This document shows, piece by piece, positions 34,103-42,843 of a stretch of 64,000 bases of DNA (position 1 is the stretch's first letter; every line of letters begins with the position of its first letter). The notes below the pieces were generated by a model. The model searched no databases. It had not been told where the DNA came from and worked only from the letters and a program-made list of their open reading frames with translations. Source of the stretch: Acidimicrobiales bacterium (GTDB lineage Bacteria; Actinomycetota; Acidimicrobiia; Acidimicrobiales; Poriferisodalaceae). The DNA lies in contig JAWKIQ010000001.1 in the NCBI GenBank assembly GCA_041394185.1, positions 558,001 through 622,000 on the forward strand, written 5' to 3'. Made by a program: the position numbers and the translations under genes.

Positions 34103-34780
34103 ATGAACCGCTTCCTTCTCGCCCTGGGCGCGCTCGGGCTGGTGTTCGGGCTGGTCTTCGGCCTCCTTATGGGGTTCGTTCCCATCGTTGCTGTCGCATT
34201 GTTGGTCTGGCTGGTGGCCATCGCCGTCGACCGGCTCCGGCGGCGCCGGTCCCCGGCTTCATCTTCCGGAGTGGGCGCCGCGGTCGGGGCCTATGCCGCT
34301 GCGTTCGTGGTGGTGATGTTGCTGATCCAACTGGTGCCCTATGGCCGGGCTCACGCCAACCCCGAAACCACCGGCGAGCCCCAGTGGGCCAACGCACGCA
34401 CACGCGAACTGATGGTCAACGCGTGCTACGGATGCCACAGCAACGAGGTCGAGTATCCGTGGTACGCCAACATCGCCCCCATCTCGTGGGGTGTGCAGCA
34501 CCACGTCGAGGAGGGCCGCGGGGCGGTCAACTACAGCGAGTTCGGCACCTCACGCGGCCACTGGGACGAAACCATCGAGGTGATCCTCGAGGGCGAGATG
34601 CCGCCCGCGTACTACACCAGGTTCGGCCTGCACCCCGAGGCCGATCTGACCGATGCCGAGATCGAGGAACTGATTGCCGGTCTGCGCGCCACCCCTGGCC
34701 TGGGCGAGCACGAGGACCACGATGATCACGAAGATCACGAAGACGACCAAGACCACGAGGACGACGAAGACGACGACTGA
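34103..34780 (+). CDS. Membrane-anchored haem-binding (CxxCH) protein with His/Asp-rich tail
   Basis: A 225-residue protein. Two to three hydrophobic segments occupy residues 1-45 and about 58-80, then an extracytoplasmic domain with 'MVNACYGCHSNEVEYPWYAN' (CxxCH c-type haem site) and 'PPAYYTRFGLHPEADLTDAE', matching the small haem-binding domain family found with peroxidase-type cytochromes. The last about 24 residues alternate His, Asp and Glu ('EHEDHDDHEDHEDDQDHEDD'), a likely metal-binding or calcium-binding tail. It probably serves electron transfer or haem sensing outside the membrane. It is convergent with the MFS gene. Confidence 0.8.
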   Translation: MNRFLLALGALGLVFGLVFGLLMGFVPIVAVALLVWLVAIAVDRLRRRRSPASSSGVGAAVGAYAAAFVVVMLLIQLVPYGRAHANPETTGEPQWANARTRELMVNACYGCHSNEVEYPWYANIAPISWGVQHHVEEGRGAVNYSEFGTSRGHWDETIEVILEGEMPPAYYTRFGLHPEADLTDAEIEELIAGLRATPGLGEHEDHDDHEDHEDDQDHEDDEDDD

Positions 34781-34789
34781 TGTGAGCGG

Positions 34790-36169
34790 TCAGCCCGCGC
34801 TGCGGTCGTTCAGCGGCACCCACGAGACCACGAAGGCCACCGCTGCCGAGATGGCGAAGAACATCAGGGTCGCGTCGTAGTGCGACAGCGACTCCGGGCC
34901 CGTGTCGACCGTCAGCAGGGCGAACACGACCGCGGTGCCGATGGCGCCCGCCGTGTAGCGCACCGTGTTGAAGATGCCGTTGAGCTCACCGAAGTAGCGC
35001 TCGTCGATCGAAGCCAAGGCCAGGCTGTTCTGTAGAGGCGACGACATGCCCCATCCGGTGCCGTACAACAGCAATCCAGGGGCGAAGTCGGACCAGTAGT
35101 CGACCTCGGTGCCGAGCTTGGTGAACTGCCACGTCATAGCGATGATCTGAAGGAACGTGCCCAACCGGATGAAGGGGATCTGTCCGAACCGGTCGCTGAG
35201 GCGGCTGAACACGATGGTCGATGTGCTTGCGCAGATGGGCGCGATCGTGATGCCCAGGCCCACACCGAGTGTGCTGTATCCGTAGACACCGCTGAGAAAC
35301 GTTGGCCACACCAGCCACGAAGACATAGAGGCGATCGATACGGCGAAGTTGCCGATGTTGGTGACCCACACGCCGCGGCTGGTCAGCAGGTGCAGGTTCA
35401 ACAACGGCTCTGGGTGTCGCAGCGTCGAGCGAGCGAACACCAGCCCGGAGACGATCGCGGCCGCCAGCACCGCCAGCGTGGCAGGCGCCGTGTAGCCCCA
35501 GACCCGGCCTTGCATGATGGCCGCCACGACGCCGGCCACGGCGATGGTGCCGGTTGCGGCGCCGACAACGTCGAGCCGGTTCGTCGGAGCCGCAACCTCG
35601 ACCTCGACCAACGTCGAACGGCCGACCAGCCACATCAACGCAGCTACCGGAGCGATGATCCAGTAGATCGATCGCCATTCGAGTGCGGCGATGAGGGCGG
35701 CGGCCGCCGAGGGGGCGATACCCGCAGAGATCGGGCCCGCCGAGGCCCACAGGCCGACCACCCCAGAGCGACGGTCGGCGGGGAACATGGGCAGAACCAG
35801 CGACAGCGATGCGGGCAGCAGAGCGGCGCCTCCGGCAGCCTGGGCGACGCGGGCCAGGTCGAGGATCCAGACGTTGGGCGCCAAGCCGGCGATCAACGAC
35901 GACAATCCGAACACGAGCACACCGGCCAGGAACACTCGGCGACGCCCGAGACGGTCAGCGAGCCGCCCGCCCAGCGGCAACAGGGCCGCCGTTCCGATGA
36001 AATAGCCGGCTATGCCCCAACCCACCTGGGTGCTGGTGGCGCCAAGGCCCGCCTCGATGTCGTTGATGGCGATATTGGTCGCCGTCGCGCTGAACCCGAT
36101 GAAGACCGTGCCCAAAGTGACCACTGCCAGCGCCTGCCAGGCGCGAGGGTCGATCTTCGAATCCGGCAC
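34790..36169 (-). CDS. MFS transporter, DHA2 (14-TMS) type
   Basis: A 459-residue, many-helix membrane protein. Motif A is 'PLGGRLADRLGRRRVFLAG' between the second and third helices, and 'ARVAQAAGGAALLPASLSLV' is the typical motif B/C region of EmrB/QacA drug exporters. Length fits 13-14 helices. It would export drugs or metabolites by proton antiport; the substrate is unknown. No regulator lies next to it. The 169 bases upstream, up to 36338, show no clear promoter box. Confidence 0.88.
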   Translation of the reverse strand: MPDSKIDPRAWQALAVVTLGTVFIGFSATATNIAINDIEAGLGATSTQVGWGIAGYFIGTAALLPLGGRLADRLGRRRVFLAGVLVFGLSSLIAGLAPNVWILDLARVAQAAGGAALLPASLSLVLPMFPADRRSGVVGLWASAGPISAGIAPSAAAALIAALEWRSIYWIIAPVAALMWLVGRSTLVEVEVAAPTNRLDVVGAATGTIAVAGVVAAIMQGRVWGYTAPATLAVLAAAIVSGLVFARSTLRHPEPLLNLHLLTSRGVWVTNIGNFAVSIASMSSWLVWPTFLSGVYGYSTLGVGLGITIAPICASTSTIVFSRLSDRFGQIPFIRLGTFLQIIAMTWQFTKLGTEVDYWSDFAPGLLLYGTGWGMSSPLQNSLALASIDERYFGELNGIFNTVRYTAGAIGTAVVFALLTVDTGPESLSHYDATLMFFAISAAVAFVVSWVPLNDRSAG

Positions 36170-36338
36170 CGTGGGAGGTTACGTCTGCGAGCCCTCGAGC
36201 ACCCAACCCGTTGGAGGCCTGCCACCTCTGACAGGTTCGATGCCGACGCTTTCGGGGGTCGGGTACCTTGCGCGTATGCGCCGGACCCCTAGCCTGCGAG
36301 GGTTACTCGCGAGCAAGGGCTGCCAGACCTAGTTCACC

Positions 36339-36794
36339 ATGGGATCAGTGAAACCGACACGGATCGTCAAGGCCAGACCTGGCACGGTGGCAACTTATGC
36401 GGGGGCTGCGGTTGGGCCCATTTCGTTGGGACTCCTATTCATGCTCGACGACTATTCCAGAATGCGCGGCTTGTTCACCCTCGGCATTGCTCTTCCGCTC
36501 ACGCCTGTACTGCTCTGGTATTGGGCCCGACTCGTTAGATACGGAGTTGTGTCTGTTGAGGGTCGGGGCGTCTACATCACAGAGCTGTACTCAAGACCGG
36601 GCCAGCTTGTTGCTATGGCGGCGGAGGCATCTCCGGAACAAATCAGCCTGAGGCTGGATGATGTTGGCCGATTGATGCTGCAAATCGAGGGCCGTGGAAC
36701 TCGTACATTGCAGTGGTATTCATTGAGGCCAGATCAAGCTGAGATCGACGCATTTAACCACCTACTTCAAACCAAATTAGTCGAGCAGGGCTGA
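36339..36794 (+). CDS. Small membrane protein, unknown function, lower-GC composition
   Basis: A 151-residue protein with no recognised family. Two hydrophobic helices ('GAAVGPISLGLLFML' and 'GIALPLTPVLLWYWARLV') are followed by a soluble C-terminal domain with beta-rich character ('GVVSVEGRGVYITELYSR', 'LMLQIEGRGTRTLQWYSL') that resembles membrane-linked PH-like domains in layout only. It uses TTA, AGA and ATT codons and its last third is clearly AT-richer than its neighbours, suggesting recent acquisition. No ribosome site is obvious. Coding status is likely but not certain. Confidence 0.5.
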   Translation: MGSVKPTRIVKARPGTVATYAGAAVGPISLGLLFMLDDYSRMRGLFTLGIALPLTPVLLWYWARLVRYGVVSVEGRGVYITELYSRPGQLVAMAAEASPEQISLRLDDVGRLMLQIEGRGTRTLQWYSLRPDQAEIDAFNHLLQTKLVEQG

Positions 36795-36846
36795 GTCGAG
36801 ATCCATGGTCTAACTTGGTCGAGCCAATGTGGCCACTGCCGGCGAT

Positions 36847-36872
36847 TGCCAGGCGGGTTCGCACGCCTGGCA
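36847..36872. other. Stem-loop downstream of orphan membrane gene
   Basis: TGCCAGGCG-GGTTCGCA-CGCCTGGCA: perfect 9-bp stem with an 8-base loop, 53 bases after the orphan gene. It may be its terminator (no T-tract). The loop resembles a tRNA T-loop, but no tRNA body surrounds it. Confidence 0.4.
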
Positions 36873-36969
36873 TCGAAACGTGAAGGTCGTCTTGGTTGGT
36901 ATGGCATGAGCGATCAGCGTTGTTGCGGCGCCGGGCGCCAGTGTCGTGGCCCTCGGGCTTAGGGGCCTG

Positions 36970-37045
36970 GTGACCTTGAGTGGGTGCCTGATCACTTTGG
37001 GTCTACCAGTCGCGCCCGCGGGCGCGTTTCGTCACTTTAGGTCAC
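36970..37045. repeat. Short iterated element, two direct copies and one inverted
   Basis: TCACTTTGGGTC at 36992-37003 and TCACTTTAGGTC at 37032-37043 differ by one base. GTGACCTTGAGTG at 36970-36982 is an inverted copy (11 of 13 match CACTTTAGGTCAC). The two direct copies flank the 16-bp palindrome 37011-37026. Such iterons can be operator sites or transposon-end remnants; neither is proven. Confidence 0.45.
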
Positions 37046-37363
37046 GGTTCCGAGCGCATCGGGTTGACACGGAGTGGTCAGTCAGCAGTCGAACAACCAT
37101 CACTTCCCACAGGTGAGGCTAGGTGGGCACCCATGGGCAGTGAGTGGGCCGGCGAGCAGGAGGTGTTCGGTGCCCCCGGTGCGCTGAACGGCGTAGGCAT
37201 CGAGGGAACCCCCCGTGACGAACAACATGAGCAGGCCCCCATTGCTGAAGATCCGAGCAGGGCCGACCACGAGGCCAAGGTAGGGGTTGGGCCACCGATC
37301 GTTCACTCTCACCCGCAGCTGCACTGCGCCCAGCCCAGGGGCTCTAGATGCAACGTCAGCTAG

Positions 37364-39742
37364 CTAGTGCACGCCGACCTCGGGCAGCAGACGGTCGAGC
37401 CAGCGGGGGAGCCACCAGTTGCGGCTGCCGAGCAGTTCCATGGTCGCCGGAACGAGCAGCATTCGCACGAGGGTGGCGTCGAGCAGCACAGCGAGCGCCA
37501 AACCCAGGCCGAACAGCTTGATCTCGCGTAGTTCCTCGAACATGAACGACCCGAACACCACCACCACGATCGCCGCGGCAGCGGAGATGACCTTTGCCGT
37601 CGATGCCAGTCCGTCTGCCACGGAGGTGTGGGCATCACCCGTGCGTTCGTACTCCTCACGGATGCGCGACAGGATGAACACCTCGTAGTCCATCGACAGG
37701 CCGAACACGATGGCGAACAGCATCAGCGGGATGTACGGGTTGATGGGCCCGCCCTCGATGCCCAGCAGCGAACCGCCCCAACCCCACTGGAACACAGCGA
37801 CCACAACCCCGTACGCGGCCGTGATCGACAACAGGTTCATCACCACGGCCTTCAACGGCACCACGATCGAGCGAAACACCAGCATCAGCACCACGAACGA
37901 CACCGACAACACAGCGGCGAAGAAGGCGAACATCTTCGAGCCGAGAAAGTCGGTGACGTCGATGGCGGCCGCCGCCGTGCCGGTGATGGCTACATCGAGG
38001 CCGGTTTGGGAAACAGCGTTTGGCACGACCTGGTCGCGCAGCCGACGCACCAAGTCGGTTGTGGCAGCGTCCTGGGGCGCCGCTTCGGGTACTAGGTTCA
38101 TCAAGTAGGCATCGTCGGCGCCGGTGTCGGCTGCGATGGCTTCGCTTACGGCCGCAACACCATCGGAGGCAACCAGAGCGCTGCGAAGCGTGGCGACGTC
38201 GGCAGCGGTGGACTGTTCGCCTAGCTCGACGACAACAGCAAACGGACCGTTGAACCCTGGCCCGAAACCCTCGGCCAACAGGTCGTAGGCCCGGCGAGTG
38301 TCGGTGTCGGCAGGGAAATTGCCCTCGTCGGCCCAGCCGAGATCGATGCTCAGAACCGGTGCGGCCAGCGCGCCCAACACGGCCACAGCAGCGATCATCG
38401 ACCCCAGCGGGTGGTTCTGAATGGTGCGGCTCCAGCGGTACGACCACGTGTCTTGCAGCCGCGGCTGCCTGCGCCTGGGCACGACACGCTTCAGAGCCGG
38501 AACGAAACGGCCGGCGACCAGCACCACGATTCCGCCGACGCCGGCCACGGCGGCGACGGCCCCGACACCCAGGCCCAACCCCAGCAGTGCGACGGCAGCG
38601 AACGCCGCGGCAGCCAGGCCGCGCCTGCGGGTCACCTCGACCCTGTACCCAGCAAAGCCCAACAGCGCGGGCAGCAGGGTGAGCGAGGCCAGCATCGTCG
38701 CCAGAACGGTCGCCGAGGCGCCCAGGCCCATGCCGCTCAACCAACCCAGGCCGACTACCACCAGCCCAGCCATCGAGATGATCACTGTCGTGGCCGCGAA
38801 CACCACGGAACGGCCGGCCGTGCCGATGGCGGTTCGGGCCGCACGCAGCGGATCGGCACCTGCGTCCAGAGCCTCGCGGTGTCGCGAAACGATGAACAAT
38901 GCGTAGTCGATGCCGACCCCCAGGCCGATCATCATCCCGAGCATCGTCGTGGTGTCGGGAATCGGCACGAGGTTGCTGGCGATGACGATCGAGGCCATGC
39001 CAACGCCCACACCGGCGAAGGCGACCGCTATCGGTAAGCCCATGGCCAGCACCGACCCGAAGGCCACGATCAGAACCACAACCGCGAACGCCACGCCGAT
39101 CAGCTCGGTCTGGGGCGGTTCGATCGCCGCCAGGTATTGACCCCCCACGTACACGTCCAGTCCGTCGAGCTGAGGGGCGTGCTCGGCTATCAGCTCGCCG
39201 ATCTGCCCCGATTCGGTGTCGTCGATGTCGGCCGCCAGGTTGACCTGGGCGAACGCCAGACGGCCCGCCAGCTCGCCACGTTGCGAGATCTGGCCGGCGC
39301 CGGCCTCGCCGTAGGGAGACACGACCGTCGCTCCCGGGCCACGCTGTGCACCGCCGTCGTCGGGGAACCCGGCGTCGATGAGATCGAAGAGGGAGGTCAT
39401 CGCCGCCCTCACCCGGGGATCTTCCACCCCCTGGTCGGCGACGAACACCACGGTGCCGGACTGTCCGCCGGTGCCAAGCGACGGAAAATGACGGGCCAAC
39501 AACTGCATGCCGCGTTCGCTGTCAGACCCGGGAACCGACGAACCGGCACTGAAGGCCGGGCCCATCGCTGCGGCCACGGCCATCAGCCCCACCAGGGTGG
39601 TGGCCCAGAGGGCCAGCGTGGCTCGGCGGTGGTCGAAACACCAGCCCGCGATGGCGGCCAACACCCCGCCCGGCGGTGCCTGTTGGGCGACATGTGCCGG
39701 CGGTGTGTGATCGGGTCTGGCTGGTGCGGTAGTCGAAGTCAT
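37364..39742 (-). CDS. MMPL family RND-type exporter
   Basis: A 792-residue exporter with two MMPL repeats, each a periplasmic porter domain plus a helix bundle. 'MIGLGVGIDYALFIVSRHRE' and 'AIVFGLSMDYEVFILSRIRE' carry the Asp-Tyr proton-relay motifs. The start is taken at 'MTSTTAPARP'; an in-frame ATG 36 bases upstream (39778) is also possible. It is divergent from a histidine kinase and response regulator, so it is probably their target; lipid or drug export is the family role. It ends 'LPEVGVH' with TAG, the natural MMPL end. Confidence 0.9.
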   Translation of the reverse strand: MTSTTAPARPDHTPPAHVAQQAPPGGVLAAIAGWCFDHRRATLALWATTLVGLMAVAAAMGPAFSAGSSVPGSDSERGMQLLARHFPSLGTGGQSGTVVFVADQGVEDPRVRAAMTSLFDLIDAGFPDDGGAQRGPGATVVSPYGEAGAGQISQRGELAGRLAFAQVNLAADIDDTESGQIGELIAEHAPQLDGLDVYVGGQYLAAIEPPQTELIGVAFAVVVLIVAFGSVLAMGLPIAVAFAGVGVGMASIVIASNLVPIPDTTTMLGMMIGLGVGIDYALFIVSRHREALDAGADPLRAARTAIGTAGRSVVFAATTVIISMAGLVVVGLGWLSGMGLGASATVLATMLASLTLLPALLGFAGYRVEVTRRRGLAAAAFAAVALLGLGLGVGAVAAVAGVGGIVVLVAGRFVPALKRVVPRRRQPRLQDTWSYRWSRTIQNHPLGSMIAAVAVLGALAAPVLSIDLGWADEGNFPADTDTRRAYDLLAEGFGPGFNGPFAVVVELGEQSTAADVATLRSALVASDGVAAVSEAIAADTGADDAYLMNLVPEAAPQDAATTDLVRRLRDQVVPNAVSQTGLDVAITGTAAAAIDVTDFLGSKMFAFFAAVLSVSFVVLMLVFRSIVVPLKAVVMNLLSITAAYGVVVAVFQWGWGGSLLGIEGGPINPYIPLMLFAIVFGLSMDYEVFILSRIREEYERTGDAHTSVADGLASTAKVISAAAAIVVVVFGSFMFEELREIKLFGLGLALAVLLDATLVRMLLVPATMELLGSRNWWLPRWLDRLLPEVGVH

Positions 39743-39833
39743 CGTCGCATCGTCCGCCGTTTTGGCCGCACAGCGCATCACGACATCGGGCGTTTGGGCC
39801 TAGTGACCGCGGGTGACCAGCAGATGGTCCTTT

Positions 39834-39847
39834 CGGGTGATTACCCG
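39834..39847. promoter_or_regulatory. Candidate response-regulator site between MMPL and histidine kinase genes
   Basis: CGGGT-GATT-ACCCG, a short inverted repeat in the divergent control region, with two nearby GTGACC copies. Position suits binding by the LuxR-type regulator encoded at 41009. Arms are only 5 bp, so chance is possible. Confidence 0.3.
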
Positions 39848-39875
39848 CACCCACCGGCGCCCGTACGCTCTGGAT

Positions 39876-41012
39876 GTGACCCGTGCAGCGCCGACACGAC
39901 GGCCAGCTACAGAACCTCTGGGTGCTCCCGGACCGATCGGCCGCGATTGGGTCGTTGTGGCCGCAATAGTGATCGGCAGCGCTGTCGAGGTCGCCGTTCG
40001 CTCGACACCGTGGCCGGCAGCGTCGGTGTTGTTGTGCGTGGCCGTTGGCCTGCTGCTGCCGTGGCGGCGGGTACGACCACTGACGGTCGCGCTGGCTGCG
40101 TTCGGCGCAGCGGCGGTGATCGACCTGGCCGCAATAGTCGCCGACGTCGACTGGGAGGGGTTCTACACGGCGGCGTTCATGCTGCTGGTTCCCTACGCTC
40201 TGGGTCGGTGGGGCACAAACCGCCAGGTGCTGTTGGGCGCACCGGCGATGGCAGTGCCAATAGTGTTGGCCGCCGTCGGCGGCGACCCGTGGAGCGATGT
40301 CATCGGCGGCGCCGTGGTGGCCGCAGTCGCCGTCGAACTGGGGGTGTTGATCCGCTACCGGACCATCTCCAACCACCAGGCGATCGAGTCGTCTCGGTCG
40401 AAAGAGCGCGAGCAGTTGGCCCGCGAGCTTCACGACACCGTGGCCCATCACGTGTCGGTCATCGCCGTTCAGGCCCAGGCCGGCCGAACCCTTGCCCGCC
40501 GCCGGCCGGAGGCGGCCCTGGAGGCGCTCGACGTCATCGAGGAGGAGGCATCTCGCGCCCTCGAGCAGATGAGGGCCATGGTCGGGGTGCTGCGAGACGG
40601 TCGGGCGGCCGACCTGGCCCCGCAGCAGGGGGTGGCCGACCTAGCGCGGCTTGCCTCGGCAAACGGATCGCTCGACGTTCGTGTGGTGATCGATCCTGAT
40701 GTCGCTGACCTGCCGCCCGCCCTGGACCGCGCGGTGTACCGGATCGCTCAGGAGGCCATAACCAACAGCATCCGCCACGCCCGCAATGCCAGCACGGTGA
40801 TGGTCGAGGTCGAGGCGCATGCCGGCACCCTCACCGTTTCCGTCGTCGATGACGGAGAGCCGCCACGCCAAACCTCGACTGCGGGCTACGGGCTGGCCGG
40901 CATGTCAGAGCGAGTGAAGCTGTTGCACGGCGAGTTCGCGGCTGGCCCTGCGCCTGAACGGGGCTGGCAGGTCAGGGCCTCGTTTCCCATCCGGGAAGGC
41001 GCAGCCCGATGA
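39876..41012 (+). CDS. Two-component sensor histidine kinase, NarL/DesK type (HisKA_3)
   Basis: A 378-residue membrane kinase. Four to six hydrophobic segments fill residues 20-150, then a dimerisation helix with the phosphorylated His in 'QLARELHDTVAHHVSVIAVQ' and the HATPase domain with N-box 'AVYRIAQEAITNSIRHAR' and G-box 'TAGYGLAGMSERVKLL'. The GTG start at 39876 gives a normal N-terminus. It overlaps the response regulator by 4 bases (ATGA) and is divergent from the MMPL exporter. The short extracytoplasmic loops suggest an intramembrane-sensing kinase responding to membrane stress. Confidence 0.9.
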   Translation: MTRAAPTRRPATEPLGAPGPIGRDWVVVAAIVIGSAVEVAVRSTPWPAASVLLCVAVGLLLPWRRVRPLTVALAAFGAAAVIDLAAIVADVDWEGFYTAAFMLLVPYALGRWGTNRQVLLGAPAMAVPIVLAAVGGDPWSDVIGGAVVAAVAVELGVLIRYRTISNHQAIESSRSKEREQLARELHDTVAHHVSVIAVQAQAGRTLARRRPEAALEALDVIEEEASRALEQMRAMVGVLRDGRAADLAPQQGVADLARLASANGSLDVRVVIDPDVADLPPALDRAVYRIAQEAITNSIRHARNASTVMVEVEAHAGTLTVSVVDDGEPPRQTSTAGYGLAGMSERVKLLHGEFAAGPAPERGWQVRASFPIREGAAR

Positions 41013-41659
41013 CCATCCGTGTATTGATCGCCGACGACCAGGACCTTCTGAGGGTTGCCTTCAGGGCCATCCTCGACGAGCAGCCCGACATCGAGGTGGT
41101 GGGTGAGGCCGCCAACGGTCGTCAGGCCGTCGAGTTGGCCAGAAAGCTGCGGCCCGACGTGTGCCTGTTCGACATACGCATGCCCGAACTCGACGGCATC
41201 GAAGCGACGAGGATCCTGGCCGGACCCGACGTGGCAGACCCCATGGCAGTCGTGGTCATCACGACTTTCGATCTGGACGAATACGTTCACGGCGCACTGA
41301 AGGCGGGCGCCAAGGGCTTCTTGCTGAAGGACGCCGGGCCCGACCTGCTGGTTCAGGCGGTCACGGCCGCGGCGCGCGGCGACGCACTGATTGCACCCAG
41401 CGTCACGGCCCGCCTGCTCGAAGCGTTCGCTTCTCCGGTGCGCAACGGCACCCCGGCCCAACCGATCGCACCCCTCACCGATCGAGAGGAGCAGGTGCTG
41501 CTGACGGTTGCCCGGGGTCGCACCAACTCCGAGATTGCAGACGAGCTGCACATCAGCCTCAACACGGTCAAGTCGCACCTGGCCAGCCTGATGACCAAGC
41601 TCGATGCCCGGAACCGGGTCGAGATCGCCATGTGGGCCTACGAGACCGGGCGGCTCTAG
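41009..41659 (+). CDS. Two-component response regulator, NarL/LuxR family
   Basis: A 216-residue regulator. The receiver domain has acidic pair 'LIADDQDLLR', the phospho-acceptor Asp in 'CLFDIRMPELDGIEATR', Thr in 'VVITTFDLDEY' and Lys in 'KGFLLKDAG'. The C-terminal LuxR-type helix-turn-helix is 'LTDREEQVLLTVARGRTNSE' continuing to 'LHISLNTVKSHLASLMTKL'. It is coupled to the histidine kinase and likely controls the divergent MMPL exporter. It overlaps the convergent RidA gene by 4 bases. Confidence 0.93.
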   Translation: MTIRVLIADDQDLLRVAFRAILDEQPDIEVVGEAANGRQAVELARKLRPDVCLFDIRMPELDGIEATRILAGPDVADPMAVVVITTFDLDEYVHGALKAGAKGFLLKDAGPDLLVQAVTAAARGDALIAPSVTARLLEAFASPVRNGTPAQPIAPLTDREEQVLLTVARGRTNSEIADELHISLNTVKSHLASLMTKLDARNRVEIAMWAYETGRL

Positions 41660-42042
41660 TTGGCGGCGACGACCGCTATCTCCATCAGCCATTCGGGTCT
41701 GGCCAGTTCGGCGACGACGACCAGCGTCGACGCCGCCTTGTGCCCTTCGAGGAACCGGTCGCGGATCGCCATCACCTCGCCCAGGTCTTGGCCGGGAACG
41801 GCGTAGGTGGTCACCGAGACCACATCGGCGGGCCCCATGTGGGCGTCGCGCAGCATGGCGGCGATGTTGGTCCAGATCACTTCGGCCTGCGAGGCGATGT
41901 CGCGAGGGACGGTGCCGTCGGGAGCGATCGGCACCACACCCGAGGTGTGCAGCCAGCGGGTGGCTTCGACCGTCAGACGGGCGTGGGCATAGTTGGCGGC
42001 CGGAGCAGCTATGTCGTCGGGGAAGATCTGGTGGTGGTGCAT
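41656..42042 (-). CDS. RidA (YjgF/YER057c/UK114) family protein
   Basis: A 128-residue protein with RidA-fold features: 'PAANYAHARLTVEATRWLHT', 'GVVPIAPDGTVPRDIASQAE', 'AHMGPADVVSVTTYAV' and C-terminal 'LARPEWLMEIAVVAAN' (Arg-Pro-x-x-x-x-E motif whose Arg and Glu bind imine/enamine substrates). RidA hydrolyses reactive 2-aminoacrylate-type imines; subgroup members act in heterocycle or aminophenol catabolism. It is divergent from the dipeptidase gene with 30 bases between starts. Confidence 0.87.
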   Translation of the reverse strand: MHHHQIFPDDIAAPAANYAHARLTVEATRWLHTSGVVPIAPDGTVPRDIASQAEVIWTNIAAMLRDAHMGPADVVSVTTYAVPGQDLGEVMAIRDRFLEGHKAASTLVVVAELARPEWLMEIAVVAAN

Positions 42043-42072
42043 CGATTCGGGACCGTACTACCGTCCGTTGAC

Positions 42073-42768
42073 GTGAGTCCCCGTTTCGATGAGCCGACAT
42101 TCACGGTGCCCGCGGTCGAGGCGTTCGGTGGTGCCGAGCCCCTCATCGCCGACCACCCCCTCCCCGCCTTGGTCGACCCTGAACCCCAGCCGGTATCGGC
42201 GCGGATCGGGGACGAGCTGGTGCTGGTGCGACATCGTCGAATCCGGCTGCTGTCCAACTACTGGCACGCGGGGTGGGCGCACGCCGTCACCGACACTTTC
42301 CTTCGGCTGGAGGTGTGCCAGCGCCTGTACTCGGTGGCCGACTCGCTCCCACCGGGCTGGGGGCTCGCAGTGTTCGATGGTTGGAGGCCCCTCGAACTGC
42401 AGCAGGAGATGTACACCGCCAGCCTGGCGATGCCCGATGTCGAACCTGGCTTTCTCGCCGACCCATCGCTAGACCCAGAGACACCGCCACCTCACCTGAC
42501 CGGGGGAGCGGTAGACCTGACCCTGACGTGGGACGGTGTTCCGCTGGCCCCCGGCACCGGGTTCGACGACACGACTTCACTCGCATTCGCCGCTGCTCTG
42601 GAAGACCAGGCCGGCCCCGATCGCCACATCCGCCGAGCCCTGTTCTGGGCGATGGAGGCCCAGGGGTTTGTCATCTATCCGGGCGAGTGGTGGCACTTCG
42701 AGTACGGCACCCGCCGCTGGGCCGCCGTCAAGGGCGAGACACCCTTCTACGGCCCCATCGCCCCCTGA
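42073..42768 (+). CDS. M15 family D-Ala-D-Ala dipeptidase, VanX/DdpX-like
   Basis: A 231-residue zinc peptidase. 'LAVFDGWRPLELQ' is the substrate-binding Arg motif, 'PPPHLTGGAVDLTL' gives the first zinc ligands (HxxxxxxD) and 'YPGEWWHFEYG' the catalytic Glu and third ligand His. It has no signal peptide, so it works in the cytoplasm, releasing D-Ala from D-Ala-D-Ala (cell-wall turnover) as DdpX does; a resistance role is not implied because vanHA are absent. The GTG start at 42073 is preferred on length; a TTG two codons upstream is possible. Confidence 0.85.
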   Translation: MSPRFDEPTFTVPAVEAFGGAEPLIADHPLPALVDPEPQPVSARIGDELVLVRHRRIRLLSNYWHAGWAHAVTDTFLRLEVCQRLYSVADSLPPGWGLAVFDGWRPLELQQEMYTASLAMPDVEPGFLADPSLDPETPPPHLTGGAVDLTLTWDGVPLAPGTGFDDTTSLAFAAALEDQAGPDRHIRRALFWAMEAQGFVIYPGEWWHFEYGTRRWAAVKGETPFYGPIAP

Positions 42769-42843
42769 CCCTCGGGCGCCTGGCGCGCTTCGGCAGAACC
42801 GGCGAGGGTAGGGTCGGGCGGCAAGGCGAAGAAGTGGGGAACG

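Larger units (their letters stand above)
36795..37363. other. 569-base gene-poor region of mixed composition
   Basis: No convincing gene. It contains a 9-bp stem-loop (36847-36872), three related 12-13-base repeats (36970-37045) around a 16-bp GC palindrome (37011-37026, CGCGCCCG-CGGGCGCG), and an unsupported short frame on the minus strand (37100-37324) that continues directly after the MMPL stop. Composition is below the surrounding GC in places. It may be a scar of an inserted element. Confidence 0.55.

Noticed and set aside
36847..36872. Stem-loop with GGTTCGCA loop, reminiscent of a tRNA T-arm
   Set aside because: No acceptor, D- or anticodon arms in the flanks; more likely a terminator.
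37100..37324. Short minus-strand frame directly following the MMPL stop, in the same frame, which could suggest UAG readthrough
   Set aside because: MMPL proteins naturally end at this point; the downstream frame has no recognised domain or ribosome site, and the in-frame continuation is probably chance.
37064..37363. 99-codon plus-strand frame in the gene-poor region
   Set aside because: No ribosome site, biased random composition and no motif.
39137..40699. 520-codon plus-strand frame across MMPL N-terminus and histidine kinase
   Set aside because: Arg/Gly-rich, antisense then out of frame to two recognised genes.
42073..42768. Vancomycin-resistance role for the VanX-like dipeptidase
   Set aside because: No vanH, vanA/D-Ala-D-Lac ligase or vanRS; stand-alone VanX/DdpX homologues usually serve D-Ala-D-Ala turnover.
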